In this document: one piece after another, positions 54,629 to 63,720 of the stretch
Numbering within the stretch: the stretch's first letter is position 1
Layout: every line of letters begins with the position of its first letter
Source of the DNA: Pseudacidobacterium ailaaui
Lineage (GTDB): Bacteria; Acidobacteriota; Terriglobia; Terriglobales; Acidobacteriaceae
Direction: 5' to 3'
Length of the DNA: 64,000 bases
Assembly (NCBI RefSeq): GCF_000688455.1
Contig: NZ_JIAL01000001.1
Location: 2,635,001-2,699,000, forward strand
The notes under the pieces: model-generated
What the model was told of the DNA's origin: nothing
The model's input: the letters and a program-made list of their open reading frames with translations, nothing else
Databases searched by the model: none
Translations under genes and position numbers: made by a program

Positions 54629-56029
54629 ATGGCCACACAAATCAAGTTTGGGACCTCAGGCTGGCGTGCCATCGTCGCTGAAGAATTTACCCTTGCCAAC
54701 ATTCGCCGGGCTGTTACAGGCATTGCAAAGTATGTAACTTCGCAGCCGGGACCTCATACTGTCCTGGTAGGGCGCGATCCACGCTTTCTGGGTGAGATTT
54801 TTGTTGCCGAAGCGGCAAAAATGCTGGCTGCAAATGGCGTCACCCCTGTTCTGATACCGGAAGCCGCTCCGACCCCTGCGATTGCTTATGCGGTGCGCAC
54901 CCGTAAGACCGGCGGGTCCATTAACTTTACTGCCTCTCACAATCCTCCCGAATATAACGGCATTAAATATTCCACTTCTGATGGCGCGCCTGCACTGCCA
55001 GAGGTGACAAGCCAAATCGAAGCCTATATCGCGGACCTGGGAGAGAGCGTACCTGCACCGCCCGAATCAAACCAGAAATTCGAAGAGACCGACGTCAGAC
55101 CCGATTATCTGAAGCGTCTGGCTGAGCTGGTCGACCTGAAGGCCATCCAGAAGGCCGGCATCAAGGTGGTTTGTGATCCTTTCTGGGGAGCGGGCCGCGG
55201 TTATGCCTCGCAGCTACTGGCGGAAAACGGCGTTTCCGTGGCAACTGTGCATGATTACCGCGACGTGCTCTTCGGTGGCCATGCGCCTGAGCCGGATGAT
55301 CATCTTCTGGCTGATTGCAAAGCCAAAATGAAGGAGACTGGGGCGGCCATTGGCATTGCTACCGATGGAGATGCAGACCGTTTCGGCGTGGTGGATGCGG
55401 ACGGTACCTTTATCCAGCCGAATTACATCATTGCTTTGCTTTTTGATTATTTGGTGGAGACGCGCGGCTGGAAGAACGGTGTGGCCAAGTCGGTGGCCAC
55501 GACCAACTTGATCAATGCGCTGGCGGAGCACCACAACGTCCAGCTTTATGAAACGCCCGTGGGATTCAAGTACATCGGTGCGCTGATTGATCAGGACAAG
55601 ATTGCGATTGGCGGCGAAGAGAGTGCAGGACTGACCATTCGCAGCCACGTTCCGGAAAAAGACGGCATCATCGCCGGGCTCCTGGTCGCAGAGATGGTGG
55701 CTGTTCGAGGGAAGAGCGTTGGCCAGCAACTACGAGAATTATTTGCTAAGGTTGGTTCCTTTTATCCATTAAGAGAGAACTTTCGCTTGACGCCGGAAGT
55801 AAAAGAAAAATTTACTGAAAAAGTAAAGTACGACCCGCAAGACCTGGGTGGGCGAAAAGTAACGCAGGTGGTACGTACCGACGGCCTGAAGCTGGTCCTG
55901 GATGACGGTTCCTGGGTTTGCTATCGCCTCTCGGGTACGGAGCCAGTTGTACGTGTCTACTCCGAGGCCAGAACGGAAAGTGGCCTTGCTCCGTTAAGCG
56001 AGGCGGCAAAAAACTGGGTGATGGAATAG
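54629..56029 (+). CDS. Phosphoglucomutase/phosphomannomutase family protein
   Basis: A 466-residue alpha-D-phosphohexomutase. It has the phosphoserine loop TASHNPPEYNGIK (Ser103), metal loop DGDADR (246-251), sugar loop GGEESAG and phosphate-binding loop RLSGTEP. It interconverts sugar 1- and 6-phosphates; whether glucose, mannose or glucosamine is preferred cannot be read, though GGEESAG is typical of phosphogluco/phosphomannomutases. Good ribosome site CAGGAGA. Followed after 13 bp by the FtsB-like gene. Confidence 0.93.
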   Translation: MATQIKFGTSGWRAIVAEEFTLANIRRAVTGIAKYVTSQPGPHTVLVGRDPRFLGEIFVAEAAKMLAANGVTPVLIPEAAPTPAIAYAVRTRKTGGSINFTASHNPPEYNGIKYSTSDGAPALPEVTSQIEAYIADLGESVPAPPESNQKFEETDVRPDYLKRLAELVDLKAIQKAGIKVVCDPFWGAGRGYASQLLAENGVSVATVHDYRDVLFGGHAPEPDDHLLADCKAKMKETGAAIGIATDGDADRFGVVDADGTFIQPNYIIALLFDYLVETRGWKNGVAKSVATTNLINALAEHHNVQLYETPVGFKYIGALIDQDKIAIGGEESAGLTIRSHVPEKDGIIAGLLVAEMVAVRGKSVGQQLRELFAKVGSFYPLRENFRLTPEVKEKFTEKVKYDPQDLGGRKVTQVVRTDGLKLVLDDGSWVCYRLSGTEPVVRVYSEARTESGLAPLSEAAKNWVME

Positions 56030-56042
56030 GGCCGGCAAGACG

Positions 56043-56402
56043 GTGCAGGAAATCATTCATAACCCGAAGGTGGCGCACGCCGCAGGTGTTGTCTATCGGA
56101 TGCGGCGGCGCATCGCCACTGCCATGGCCATTGTGCTGGCCTTATTTTTGGGGTATCACGTCGTCTTCGGGCAGAACGGCATAACTGCCTATCAGCAGAA
56201 ACGGCTGGAAGACAGAGAGCTGCAAAAGCAGATTCAGGAGCTTCAGGAGGAGAATGCTCGCATGAAGGAGCATGTAGATCATCTCCAGAATGATCCCGAT
56301 GCGATCGAGCATGAGGCCCGCGAGCGTTTGCACTATACCCGACCCGGCGAGGTCATCTATACGCTCAATGGAAAGAATGCTCCGGCTCCCGCCTCAAAAT
56401 GA
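56043..56402 (+). CDS. Septum formation initiator family protein (FtsB/DivIC-like)
   Basis: A 119-residue bitopic protein. A short basic cytoplasmic part precedes one membrane helix (ATAMAIVLALFLGYHVVFG, about 25-43), then a coiled coil (about 50-85: QKRLEDRELQKQIQELQEEN) and the family end DAIEHEARERLHYTRPGEVIY. It should act in the divisome with FtsL/FtsQ. GTG start at 56043; an ATG at 56100 is the alternative and keeps the helix and coil. Confidence 0.87.
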   Translation: MQEIIHNPKVAHAAGVVYRMRRRIATAMAIVLALFLGYHVVFGQNGITAYQQKRLEDRELQKQIQELQEENARMKEHVDHLQNDPDAIEHEARERLHYTRPGEVIYTLNGKNAPAPASK

Positions 56403-56442
56403 GGCGCAACTCCGAAAAGCCTGGTGGGTTTCACCCGTTAGC

Positions 56443-57225
56443 ATGACCCATGCACCGCATTGCTGGAAAGGTCCTCTATGCTTGATGGCTCTTTGCCTTT
56501 TTGTTTTTTCAGCCCTGCGTCTGCAGGCGCAATCGGTGCCATCAGCTGAACAGCAGCGAATCCTTGATCTTACAAATCAAGCGCGGGCGCAGCAGGGCCT
56601 GCCTCCCCTTGAGTGGGACGCTTCATTGGCAGCGGCGGCCCAGACCCACGCGCAGCACATGCTGGATGCGCACACACTGAGTCATCAGTTGGCCGGCGAG
56701 CCGGATCTTGTCGTCAGGGCCGGACAGGCAGGTGCACACTTCCGCGCCGTGGCCGAAAATGTTGCCATGGCAGGGAGTCTCGATGGTCTGCAAAGCGCAT
56801 GGATGAAGTCACCTCTGCACCGCGCCAACATTCTCGATCCCAGGATGGACCATATCGGAGTGGGGCTGGTTGAACGGGACGGATATTGGTATGGAGCGGT
56901 GGTCTTTGACAGCGCAGTGGCCAGTTTAGGTCCTGCACAGATTGAGCAGCAGCTGGCCACACTCCTTCGACAGAGAGGAATCAGCCAGTTCCGGCCTCCC
57001 GATGCCGCGCGTAAGGACTGCGCGCTGGAGGCGGGAGATGTAAGCGGCACCAGACCACGCTTTATCATGCGGTGGGAAAGCACCAGTCTCAATCGACTGC
57101 CTTCCGTGCTGGAGCAGCGGCTGCAGTCGGGCAGGTATACGGCGGCCTCCATCGGGGCATGTCCTGAGGCAGGCCAGCAGAATCAAGGCTTTACAACCTA
57201 TCAAGTCGCCGTTTTATTGTATTAA
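56443..57225 (+). CDS. Secreted CAP-domain (SCP/PR-1-like) protein
   Basis: A 260-residue exported protein with a signal peptide ending near LRLQAQ. The CAP domain spans about 30-155: ILDLTNQARAQQGLPPLEWD, AQTHAQHMLDAHTLSHQLAG, AVAENVAMAG, WMKSPLHRANILDPRMDHIGVGLV. The two His and Glu/His of the CAP cavity are present. The C-terminal 100 residues are a further, unrecognised domain. The exact function of bacterial CAP proteins is unclear. The ATG at 56443 gives the signal peptide; longer ORF versions overlap the FtsB-like gene. Confidence 0.87.
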   Translation: MTHAPHCWKGPLCLMALCLFVFSALRLQAQSVPSAEQQRILDLTNQARAQQGLPPLEWDASLAAAAQTHAQHMLDAHTLSHQLAGEPDLVVRAGQAGAHFRAVAENVAMAGSLDGLQSAWMKSPLHRANILDPRMDHIGVGLVERDGYWYGAVVFDSAVASLGPAQIEQQLATLLRQRGISQFRPPDAARKDCALEAGDVSGTRPRFIMRWESTSLNRLPSVLEQRLQSGRYTAASIGACPEAGQQNQGFTTYQVAVLLY

Positions 57226-57302
57226 AAAGAAATCTATCCTATCAAAACAGGCGCAAAAAATCTCTTCCAAATTGTTGTTTTTATGGAGTAGATTGGTGCG
57301 CC

Positions 57303-57509
57303 ATGGCGACGACTACGCTTATTTTTGGCATCATTCTTCTTGGAACCGGGATTTTGGGCCACCACTTCTTTACCCGCGAAAAGCGGCAGCTTCACCCCGA
57401 TGAGCATCGGGCACGCAAGTGGGTCATGACCATCGGCTCACTGGTAGTAGGGCTATGGCTGGTTGCATTTTCCGCAGCGCAGCTATTGCACATCTATCAC
57501 GCTGGCTGA
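57303..57509 (+). CDS. Small two-helix membrane protein
   Basis: A 68-residue protein with two membrane helices (TLIFGIILLGTGILGHHFF and MTIGSLVVGLWLVAFSAAQLL) separated by a charged loop (TREKRQLHPDEHRARKW). No family recognised. Stand-alone between the CAP gene and the convergent protease gene. Confidence 0.7.
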   Translation: MATTTLIFGIILLGTGILGHHFFTREKRQLHPDEHRARKWVMTIGSLVVGLWLVAFSAAQLLHIYHAG

Positions 57510-57573
57510 AAAGAGCAGACAGTCCAGTAAAAATGGACCCGGCTGTTCCCGGGCGCTGTACTTGCAGCTTGCC

Positions 57574-59706
57574 CTACTCACGCAGAGAACAGGCGGAGAC
57601 GGTGCGTGCTCCGGCGTGTTTTGATTTGGTCACATGGAAGCGGTGCAGGCGCATATATCGCACGCGCAAACCATCTAACACTGCCGGCATAGAGCGCGGT
57701 GTTTTGTCCATGTCAACCAGCACCAGCAGCGCGGCCTCCCGCGGATCATCCTGGCTTTGGGTAACTCCTACTCCGAAGATGGCAGGGTCGGCCATGAGCT
57801 GCGGAGCATAACGGTTTGCCGTTGCCGTTGCTGCGCTAAGTTCCGAGGCAGAAAGATGGATTCCCGGGTGGACAACGGGGAATTTTGGAGCCGAACCATT
57901 CGCAATGCTGGCCGCATCAGTGGGAACCACCACGGTGCGAACGCCTGCAACGGTGGCGGGTATGCTGCGAGTGGAGTTGTTCTTGTCTAAATAAACAATG
58001 ACCGCCGCTTCTCCAGGAGCATCGGCACTCTTCCCGGCTGCCACTCCCAGGACACCCTTTTCATGGTTAACCAGCGAGGCGGATGCGATTCTCGCCGCAT
58101 TGATAGCTTGCGTCTGCGCCAGAGGCGGTAGTTCGATTGCCGGCGTTGTCTGAATGTTTCTGTCATAGTCCAGGCAGGCGATTGCATGAGGTGCATGCGT
58201 GCCGACGAGGCTTAGCTTGGTTCCGGCCTGCTTACTCAGCTCACTCAAAACGTCTCCGATAGGATTGGCTACGCTTAGACCATGCCCGTCTCCGTCCGTT
58301 CCTCCGGCATAGAAAAGGCCGATGGCTTGTGCATTCCCTGCATCAAGAACCAATGATCCTGAGTCTCCGCTGTCAGAGAAACGGTCGCCTCCGATCCCAA
58401 TCTGCCCGGTGAAGGTCTTGGTGTAGTAAGGCTGGGTTTCGGCGCAGTCTTTGTAGTAGTCCACTTTGACATTGAGATTGATGGTTTCAATCGTTGAGCA
58501 GGTCAGGCCGGTCGTGCGGCCGCTTTTTACCACCCGAATACGGCCAAGATTTTCAGCGGTCAGGGCTTCGCCGCTGCCAGCCACAGGCGGCGCGGACCCC
58601 AAAGTTTCATTGCTTCCAGTCCCCTGCATGCCCAGTTGCAGGATGCTCCCATCAGGGCTGACTGCGCCAGGTACAACAGAGGCCAGCGCTGCATCCACGT
58701 TTGTTTGCGGGGAAGCCAAGGGAACATAGTAACGAAGTGTTCCCACGGGGCGCGCAGTCAGTGGATGGCACGCATGATCAATCAATCCAGGCTGGTCGAT
58801 GCTATCGCCAATCTTGGCCTGGTCTGATTCAGCCAGCACATGATTATTGCTCAGGATGTACTGGTTATGGGAGGTGTCCTCGACCAGTGCGCCCAGGGTC
58901 CCTCCACAACAATCTGCAATATAGCTGTTTCCAGAACCGTCCTTGAATACGTCATAGTCCGTGTCATTGCCTCCGGAAGCTCCTAGGGATATCGGACCTG
59001 TCTGTGTGGACTGGTTCGTCAGTGCGTTGGAATTGATCCCCTCGTTGTTCAGCAGCAGATGAACACGCGACTGCGTACGAGTGTTGTTCACCGTGGCCGT
59101 CACATTTACCGCCTGAGGAGCAGTCAACAATGCAGGCGCCGTGTAAATCACTTTGCAGACCGTGTACTGGTGTGCTCCACGGCTGCACGTGGAAGAGCTG
59201 AGTGCACCAGCATTGCTGTCGCTAACGTCCCAATGGACAGAGCCACCTCCGACCTCAGCGATCTGCGCCGAAATTTCCAGAGAAGCGCCGGCGGCCAGGG
59301 CCGCATTCTCTGGAAGAAGAGATTGCAAAAAACCCGGCGTTACTGTGATCATGCTGGTTGCTGTGCGGGCAGGGTCCTGTTGCAGATGCGCGGTAACCTG
59401 TACCATCAGGCTGTCACTGGCCAGAGCGCTGGGAGGCGTATAGAGACCGCTTGCATCCATCGAACCGATACCCATCGATGCATTCGATTGGGAAGATGCA
59501 ATCGACCAGGTGACATCTGCGGGAGATCCGTCGGGCAGGAAAGCTTTCAGGCGTACCTGTTCTGTTGTGCTCAGACTTGCCGTAGCTGGGGTGAGGAAAA
59601 GTCCAGCGCTATTCATGCCGCTCACTTGCACACCACAGCCTGCCATCAACAGGAGGAGCGGCACAAGCAGAGCAGACGCGCGAAATCGTTGTAAAGAAAA
59701 CGGCAT
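57574..59706 (-). CDS. Lipoprotein trypsin-like serine protease with duplicated C-terminal modules
   Basis: A 710-residue protein with a lipobox LLLMAGC (Cys24), so probably an envelope lipoprotein. Two Ig-like/BIG-type beta domains span about 30-220 (LKAFLPDGSPADVTWSIASS; YTPPSALASDSLMVQVTA). A chymotrypsin-fold domain follows with His289 (NNHVLA), Asp338 (TNVDAAL) and Ser449 in DSGDSGSLV, so the triad is complete. Residues about 548-595 and 639-686 are two copies of one module (GVAAGKSADAPGEAAVIVYLD; GVGVTQSQDDPREAALLVLVD). The target is unknown. ATG at 59706 fits the lipoprotein signal. Confidence 0.85.
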   Translation of the reverse strand: MPFSLQRFRASALLVPLLLLMAGCGVQVSGMNSAGLFLTPATASLSTTEQVRLKAFLPDGSPADVTWSIASSQSNASMGIGSMDASGLYTPPSALASDSLMVQVTAHLQQDPARTATSMITVTPGFLQSLLPENAALAAGASLEISAQIAEVGGGSVHWDVSDSNAGALSSSTCSRGAHQYTVCKVIYTAPALLTAPQAVNVTATVNNTRTQSRVHLLLNNEGINSNALTNQSTQTGPISLGASGGNDTDYDVFKDGSGNSYIADCCGGTLGALVEDTSHNQYILSNNHVLAESDQAKIGDSIDQPGLIDHACHPLTARPVGTLRYYVPLASPQTNVDAALASVVPGAVSPDGSILQLGMQGTGSNETLGSAPPVAGSGEALTAENLGRIRVVKSGRTTGLTCSTIETINLNVKVDYYKDCAETQPYYTKTFTGQIGIGGDRFSDSGDSGSLVLDAGNAQAIGLFYAGGTDGDGHGLSVANPIGDVLSELSKQAGTKLSLVGTHAPHAIACLDYDRNIQTTPAIELPPLAQTQAINAARIASASLVNHEKGVLGVAAGKSADAPGEAAVIVYLDKNNSTRSIPATVAGVRTVVVPTDAASIANGSAPKFPVVHPGIHLSASELSAATATANRYAPQLMADPAIFGVGVTQSQDDPREAALLVLVDMDKTPRSMPAVLDGLRVRYMRLHRFHVTKSKHAGARTVSACSLRE

Positions 59707-59770
59707 GAGTGGCAAACAAGGGGCCAAGAATTATTAGACAGGCTGGCCCACAGGTTTGTCACTGTTTGTC

Positions 59771-60049
59771 TCAGGCTGCGACACGTGGCTTGCCCTCGCC
59801 AGTGAGTGAGGGGGAGACCTTGGCTGAAGGGACCACTTTCAACTCCCCAGCCTGAGAAGCCTCAATGCGGCGCACTTCGCGTGCGCTTAAAGGCCTCATC
59901 GTCTGGGGTGAATAATAGATGCGCTTTCCGCAATCAAGACAGACCTTATAAGTTTCCCGCTGGATGGTGAAAGGCCGCGTCAGATGTGAATGATGGCATC
60001 CCAGGAAAATTTCATAAAAGAAATCAATGATGGTTTGCAGAATTTTCAT
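59771..60049 (-). CDS. Small hypothetical protein with CxxC motif
   Basis: A 92-residue protein: an amphipathic N-terminus (KILQTIIDFFYEIFLGCHHSH), a central TYKVCLDCGKRIYYSPQTMRPL that looks like half a zinc ribbon (with Cys18 and His19/20/22 as possible further ligands), and a flexible tail. No family recognised. Confidence 0.65.
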   Translation of the reverse strand: MKILQTIIDFFYEIFLGCHHSHLTRPFTIQRETYKVCLDCGKRIYYSPQTMRPLSAREVRRIEASQAGELKVVPSAKVSPSLTGEGKPRVAA

Positions 60050-60165
60050 TGCTGGCCCTTTCTGGCTTTCACCCCATAGTGGTCAGGGTGAAAGCGGCGT
60101 TTCAGTCCAACAACAAATGGCATCTACGCACTTTTTAAGATGCAATTCAGGCCAAAATGTCGCTT

Positions 60166-61176
60166 TCATTTCACTCGTATGACCAGCTTTCCGAAATGCT
60201 TCCCGGATTCCATACGGCGCAGAGCGGCAGGCAGCTCCGAAAAGGCAAAGACTTCATCTACAACAGGTTGCAGGCGATGGAATGCAATGGCCCGGTTCAT
60301 TTCAAGAAAATCAGCCCGTGACCCAACATAAATGCCCTGAATCTGGATTTGCTTATGCAGGATCGGGGCAATCTGCAAAGGCTCGCCGGACTGGCTAAGA
60401 ACGCCAATCTGTGCCACCGTGCCGCCCGTGCGTACCGCTTGCAGAGACTGGAAGAATGTACCGGCGCCTCCTACCTCTACCACCAGGTCCGCACCTTCAT
60501 TTCCTGTCTGTGCATGCACCCATTCTGCCCAGCGGGGGTTACTCCGGTAATTGAAGCCAGCATCCAGACCCAGTTCTTGAGCACGTGCCAGCTTCTCATC
60601 GCTACTGGAAGTCCCCAAGACCCGCGCGCCCAGCAACTTTGAAAATTGCAGAGCAAAAAGGGAAACACCTCCTGTGCCCTGAATCACAACCGTGTCTCCA
60701 GCCTTTACCTTTCCCGCGCGGACGACCGCATTCCACGCCGTTACGGCAGCACAGGGAAGTGTTGCGGCCTGCTCCCAGGAAAGATGGTCTGGAACCGGGA
60801 CCACTCCATGCTCAGGGAGCAGGACATACTCGGCCAGCATTCCGTCGATGTCTCCACCCAGCGCGCCGCGCTGTTTTTCTGCTGAGGGAGGTCCCTCCAG
60901 CCAATTCTGCATAAAGATGGCCGCAACCCGGTCTCCGGACTTGACCTGTTTGACGCCCTCACCTGTGGCCACCACTTCGCCAGCCCCGTCGGATGCGGGA
61001 ATGCGCGGCAGGTGCATCCTGGGGTTATATTTCCCCAGTGTTACCAAAAGGTCCCGGTAATTGAGAGAAACCGCCTTGACCTGGACCAATATCTCTCCGG
61101 GACCAGGCTGCGGCATGGGCCTTTCCGCTAGTTGCAGATGTTCAATGCCAAATGCTGGAATTTGCCAGAATTTCAT
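60166..61176 (-). CDS. Zinc-independent MDR alcohol dehydrogenase / quinone oxidoreductase-like
   Basis: A 336-residue medium-chain dehydrogenase. The GroES-like N-terminal domain (VSLNYRDLLVTLGKY, PASDGAGEVVATGEGV) lacks the catalytic-zinc Cys/His set. The Rossmann domain has QGTGGVSLFALQFSKLLGARVLGTSSSDEKL, pointing to NADPH. It probably reduces an enone, quinone or aldehyde. The substrate is unknown. Confidence 0.9.
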   Translation of the reverse strand: MKFWQIPAFGIEHLQLAERPMPQPGPGEILVQVKAVSLNYRDLLVTLGKYNPRMHLPRIPASDGAGEVVATGEGVKQVKSGDRVAAIFMQNWLEGPPSAEKQRGALGGDIDGMLAEYVLLPEHGVVPVPDHLSWEQAATLPCAAVTAWNAVVRAGKVKAGDTVVIQGTGGVSLFALQFSKLLGARVLGTSSSDEKLARAQELGLDAGFNYRSNPRWAEWVHAQTGNEGADLVVEVGGAGTFFQSLQAVRTGGTVAQIGVLSQSGEPLQIAPILHKQIQIQGIYVGSRADFLEMNRAIAFHRLQPVVDEVFAFSELPAALRRMESGKHFGKLVIRVK

Positions 61177-61261
61177 CCTCTATCTCCTGATTTCTGGTTA
61201 CTGCAATATAGATGGAGCTAGGGGCTTTCACGATGCGTCCGCGCGGCGATACCATAAAAGT

Positions 61262-61501
61262 ATGGCCAGAGGCTGGGAAAGCAAGTCTGTGGAGGAACAA
61301 GTGGCTGAAAAAGAGCATGTGCTGGACGCGCGGGACGCCAAGCCGGAGGCTGCGGCTGAAGCGGAACGGAAACGCAAACGCCAGATGCTGGAGCTTCAGC
61401 GCGAGCGAATCCTGGATGAACGGACATCCAATCCTCATCGCAGAGCGGCACTGGAGGCCGCTCTGGCCGATATTGAATCGAAGCTGGCGGCAATCCCCTG
61501 A
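61262..61501 (+). CDS. Small coiled-coil hypothetical protein
   Basis: A 79-residue, very polar, all-helical protein (EAAAEAERKRKRQMLELQRE; RRAALEAALADIESKLAAIP). No domain recognised. The longer frame upstream to 61061 runs antisense to the dehydrogenase gene and is not credible. Confidence 0.7.
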   Translation: MARGWESKSVEEQVAEKEHVLDARDAKPEAAAEAERKRKRQMLELQRERILDERTSNPHRRAALEAALADIESKLAAIP

Positions 61502-61507
61502 GACAGC

Positions 61508-62281
61508 CTATGCTTTGCGGTGGAAAAGAAGAGAGTTTGCCTGATCAATGCTCGTCATCAGAACACGGGCGATATTGACATGCGCCGGACGCGATACCGC
61601 CCAGACAATCGCATCGGCCACATCCGCGGGGGTCAAGGGCGTCAGCCCCTGATATACCTTCGCTGCCCGTTCTTTGTCTCCGTGAAAACGGACCTCGCTG
61701 AATTCTGTTTCCACCATACCAGGATCGATGCTGGTAACCCGGACTGGTGTCCCCAACAGGTCTTGGCGCAGCCCATCATTGATCGCACGTTCCGCGGCCT
61801 TTGTTCCGCAATAGACTGAGCCGCCAGGATAGGTCATTTCTCCAGCCGTAGAGCCAAGGTTGACAATGTGGCCGCGCCCCCTTGCCACCATCCCGGGGAC
61901 GACTGCGCGGGTCACATAAAGCATTCCCTTGACATTGGTGTCAATCATTTCCTCCCAGTCCTCGACTTTCGCCTCATAGACCTTGTCCAGGCCGCGGCTG
62001 AGTCCGGCATTGTTGATCAACACATCTATAGGCTGCCATTCTTCGGGCAGGCTTCGGATCTGCTGTTCAACCTGTTCCCGGTTGCGAACATCCAGGGCGA
62101 GCGTGTAGATAGCATCGGCCCCTGCTTCCAGCAACTCGGGTTTCATATTCTCTAGTCTTTCCAGGCGACGCGCCGCCAGGAGCAGGCGGGCACCCTCCCT
62201 GGCAAAAGCCCGGGCTGTAGCCTGACCAATTCCTGCGCTGGCTCCGGTAATGAAAACAATTTTTCCTTTCAGATTTCCCAT
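61508..62281 (-). CDS. Short-chain dehydrogenase (YdfG-like)
   Basis: A 257-residue classical SDR: TGASAGIGQATARAFAREGA, NNAGLSRG, catalytic GSTAGEMTYPGGSVYCGTK (Ser, Tyr, Lys) and IDPGMVETEFSEVRFHGD. The last two motifs are typical of YdfG-type 3-hydroxy acid (serine/threonine, malonic semialdehyde) dehydrogenases that use NADP. Arg38-Arg39 in LAARRLERL fit NADP. Confidence 0.9.
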   Translation of the reverse strand: MGNLKGKIVFITGASAGIGQATARAFAREGARLLLAARRLERLENMKPELLEAGADAIYTLALDVRNREQVEQQIRSLPEEWQPIDVLINNAGLSRGLDKVYEAKVEDWEEMIDTNVKGMLYVTRAVVPGMVARGRGHIVNLGSTAGEMTYPGGSVYCGTKAAERAINDGLRQDLLGTPVRVTSIDPGMVETEFSEVRFHGDKERAAKVYQGLTPLTPADVADAIVWAVSRPAHVNIARVLMTSIDQANSLLFHRKA

Positions 62282-62377
62282 GCTGTCATCGTATCGGATG
62301 GATGGTCCCCATGGTGCAGCCAGGCTTCACTCGCCGCCTTTTGAAGCCCCTCCAGAGACTTGCATTCCATGGGCCGC

Positions 62378-63613
62378 TCAGCGGAGTGGTGAAGGATGGT
62401 CCTGACGGCTTGTTTCCGGAACAAGAAAGGAGAGGGCCATTGCGGCAGCCAGAGCAAGCACGGCAAATGCCCAAAACGTGGCTTTAAATCCAAGGTGCTG
62501 TACTATAATTCCGGAGACAACCGGCCCCACCACGCCGCCTACCGCCTGGGCTGTGGCAAATAATCCGAGCAGACTGTTAAATTTGCCTTTGCCTGCGGTC
62601 AGATCGGCGGCCATTGCCACCACAACCACGCCATAGATTCCGGCACCGATCCCGTCCAGCATCTGCAAAGCCACCACCGCGCGAGGACTGCTGGCAAATG
62701 TGTAGGAAAGAATGCGTAAGGGAAGTGCCCAGAAACCAATCATCATCACCGCTTTACGTCCCCGGCTCTCACACATTCTCCCGCTTAGCCAGGCAACAGG
62801 AACCATAACGACCTGTGCCATGAGAACCGTTGAAGTCATGAGAGAATCGGACCCGCCGAGCATTTTTACATACAGCGCCGTAAGCGGAAGCACGGGAGCG
62901 TTGGCAAAGTGGAAAAGGGAAATCGCAACGAAGAGCCCTAGGATAGCACGGTCGCCAAGCAGGGAGCGCCAGCTCTGGTCGTGTTCGATTGTAGGGCCGT
63001 CTTTGCGTCCCGAACCCCTGGCCTCGTCCAGCTCATTGCGACGAATGAGGAAGACGGATGCGGCCCCAATGAGCGATGCGAACCCGACAGAATAGAAAAC
63101 ACCCGCCGTCCCGAACCATTTCACGAGTCCGATAGCAAGCAGGGCTGCGACGATGTTGCCCGCGTGGTTCCAGCTCTGGTTCTCGCCCATGAGTGGTCCC
63201 AGAAATTGCTTTCCGGCCAGTGCCAGTGCCAAGGCGCCCAGGAGCGGAGCAAAGAAGCTTTGCGTAATTCCAGAGAGAAAAAGCAGCGGGTCGATCCATG
63301 CAAATGCAGGTGGGACGATAGGCAACAGAACAAAACACAGGCCCGTAGTGATGGAGACTATGGCAAACAAAGTACGCCGTGAGGCCACCTTGTCCGTGAT
63401 GATCCCTGCCGGCGTCTGGAACAAAAGGGTTCCAAGTCCTGCGGTGGCTGTGGCGACCCCGATTGCGTCGTACCGCCAGCGAGCATCTTTCAGGAATGCA
63501 CTGAGCACGGGAAGCAGGACCCCAACCGACTCTGCCTGGAAGAAATTTGCGGCATTCAGGCCAATCCGGCTGCGGGCTGAGAAGGGCCAGCCGGATTGGG
63601 CCATTTCTTTCAT
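62378..63613 (-). CDS. MFS transporter
   Basis: A 411-residue major-facilitator protein with about 12 helices. It has FFQAESVGVLLPVLSAFLKD, a helix 2-3 loop GIITDKVASRRTLFAIV, and in the second half LSGRMCESRGRKAVMMIGF. The substrate is unknown. It lies 96 bp upstream of the YdfG-like gene and is encoded on the same strand. Confidence 0.88.
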   Translation of the reverse strand: MKEMAQSGWPFSARSRIGLNAANFFQAESVGVLLPVLSAFLKDARWRYDAIGVATATAGLGTLLFQTPAGIITDKVASRRTLFAIVSITTGLCFVLLPIVPPAFAWIDPLLFLSGITQSFFAPLLGALALALAGKQFLGPLMGENQSWNHAGNIVAALLAIGLVKWFGTAGVFYSVGFASLIGAASVFLIRRNELDEARGSGRKDGPTIEHDQSWRSLLGDRAILGLFVAISLFHFANAPVLPLTALYVKMLGGSDSLMTSTVLMAQVVMVPVAWLSGRMCESRGRKAVMMIGFWALPLRILSYTFASSPRAVVALQMLDGIGAGIYGVVVVAMAADLTAGKGKFNSLLGLFATAQAVGGVVGPVVSGIIVQHLGFKATFWAFAVLALAAAMALSFLVPETSRQDHPSPLR

Positions 63614-63720
63614 CCAGCGGTTAGACTGGAAAGCATTTCTCAGAGTTGTCTGTCACGCTACGCTGCGCCCCGCACTTTGCCATACGCACCTTCTTGCATC
63701 AAGACCACCAGGCGCATCGA

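Noticed and set aside
61061-61261. N-terminal extension of the small coiled-coil protein
   Set aside because: The upstream part is antisense to the MDR dehydrogenase gene and has an unrelated, Cys-rich composition.
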